Shown here: positions 6,372 through 6,564 of the stretch, piece by piece
Numbering within the stretch: the stretch's first letter is position 1
Layout: the number at the start of each line of letters is the position of its first letter
NCBI GenBank assembly: GCA_017959625.1
Contig: JAGDAG010000244.1
Location: forward strand, 1 to 6,564
Length of the DNA: 6,564 bases
Direction: 5' to 3'
Origin: Abditibacteriota bacterium
Lineage (GTDB): Bacteria > Armatimonadota > UBA5829
Program-made: the position numbers and the translations under genes
Notes under the pieces: model-generated
What the model saw: only the letters and a program-made list of their open reading frames with translations
Database searches by the model: none
What the model was told of the DNA's origin: nothing

Positions 6372-6564
6372 TAAGTATTGCCAGAGAAGAAGAGCTGAGG
6401 GTCCAGGACAATATAGAGGCTCTGATATCCATCCTGCCGGACACCATAAGGAAACGGCTTCTGGACGAGCCCGGGCTGGAAGAGCTGCTGGAGGTCGTAT
6501 TGGATCTCGGGCGCGCCGCCGAAGCCCGTTATTCGGAAAAAACCCTCAGATTCACGGATATGAC
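6368..6564 (+). CDS. N-terminus of Ycf45/SpoIIIAA-like ATPase (3' end outside window)
   Basis: The ATG overlaps the rsmE stop as ATGA, and the frame stays open to the right edge, giving 65 residues plus two bases. The fragment reads IEALISILPDTIRKRLL (17-33), then LLEVVLDLGRAAEARY (42-57), then FTDM. This pattern, a short helical stretch followed by 'LLEVVLDLGR..EARY', matches what I remember of the N-terminal region of Ycf45-type proteins, which are SpoIIIAA-related AAA ATPases often carrying a C-terminal R3H single-stranded nucleic acid-binding domain. The ATPase core itself lies beyond the window, so neither Walker motifs nor R3H can be seen. There is no separate Shine-Dalgarno, so translation is probably coupled to rsmE. 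The family is likely but unproven from this fragment, and the cellular role of these proteins is poorly known. Confidence 0.7.
   Translation, partial: MISIAREEELRVQDNIEALISILPDTIRKRLLDEPGLEELLEVVLDLGRAAEARYSEKTLRFTDM

Overview
The window holds a tightly packed set of plus-strand genes, mostly separated by a few bases or overlapping, at roughly 55-60% G+C. The genes use AUA (Ile) and AGG (Arg) codons freely and are preceded by recognisable Shine-Dalgarno sequences. It looks like the chromosome of a free-standing bacterium rather than a mobile element: there is no transposase, integrase, tRNA, rRNA or CRISPR array. The taxon cannot be fixed from the sequence. A GT-C-like membrane protein and a Ycf45/SpoIIIAA-like protein of the kinds seen here are, from memory, found in lineages such as Armatimonadota, Chloroflexota and neighbouring phyla; that placement is low-confidence inference.

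Left block (1-4381). It opens with the C-terminal end of an unrecognised protein. Three bases later comes a 640-residue Clp/Hsp100-type AAA+ ATPase. Its second AAA+ module is fully canonical, while its first looks like a decayed AAA+ fold with no Walker A motif. An 11-base overlap leads into a PP2C-family protein phosphatase, followed closely by a polytopic membrane protein resembling GT-C glycosyltransferases. The tight spacing suggests one transcript. A remodelling ATPase next to a Ser/Thr phosphatase hints at a phosphorylation-controlled process, but no matching kinase is visible in the window, so the system is not identified.

Junction (4382-4500). This 119-base gap is the only sizeable intergenic region. 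It holds a GC-rich hairpin just after the membrane protein gene and then a near-perfect sigma-70-type promoter (TTGAAA, 17 bases, TATAAT, with an extended -10 TG), which starts a second transcription unit.

Right block (4501-6564). hisF (imidazole glycerol phosphate synthase cyclase subunit) and hisI (phosphoribosyl-AMP cyclohydrolase) provide two steps of histidine biosynthesis. They are followed by rsmE (16S rRNA m3U1498 methyltransferase) and, through an ATGA overlap, by the start of a Ycf45/SpoIIIAA-like ATPase gene that runs off the right edge. The other his genes (hisH, hisA, hisE and so on) are not in the window. HisF carries unusual residues at the positions of its ammonia gate and glutaminase-facing surface.
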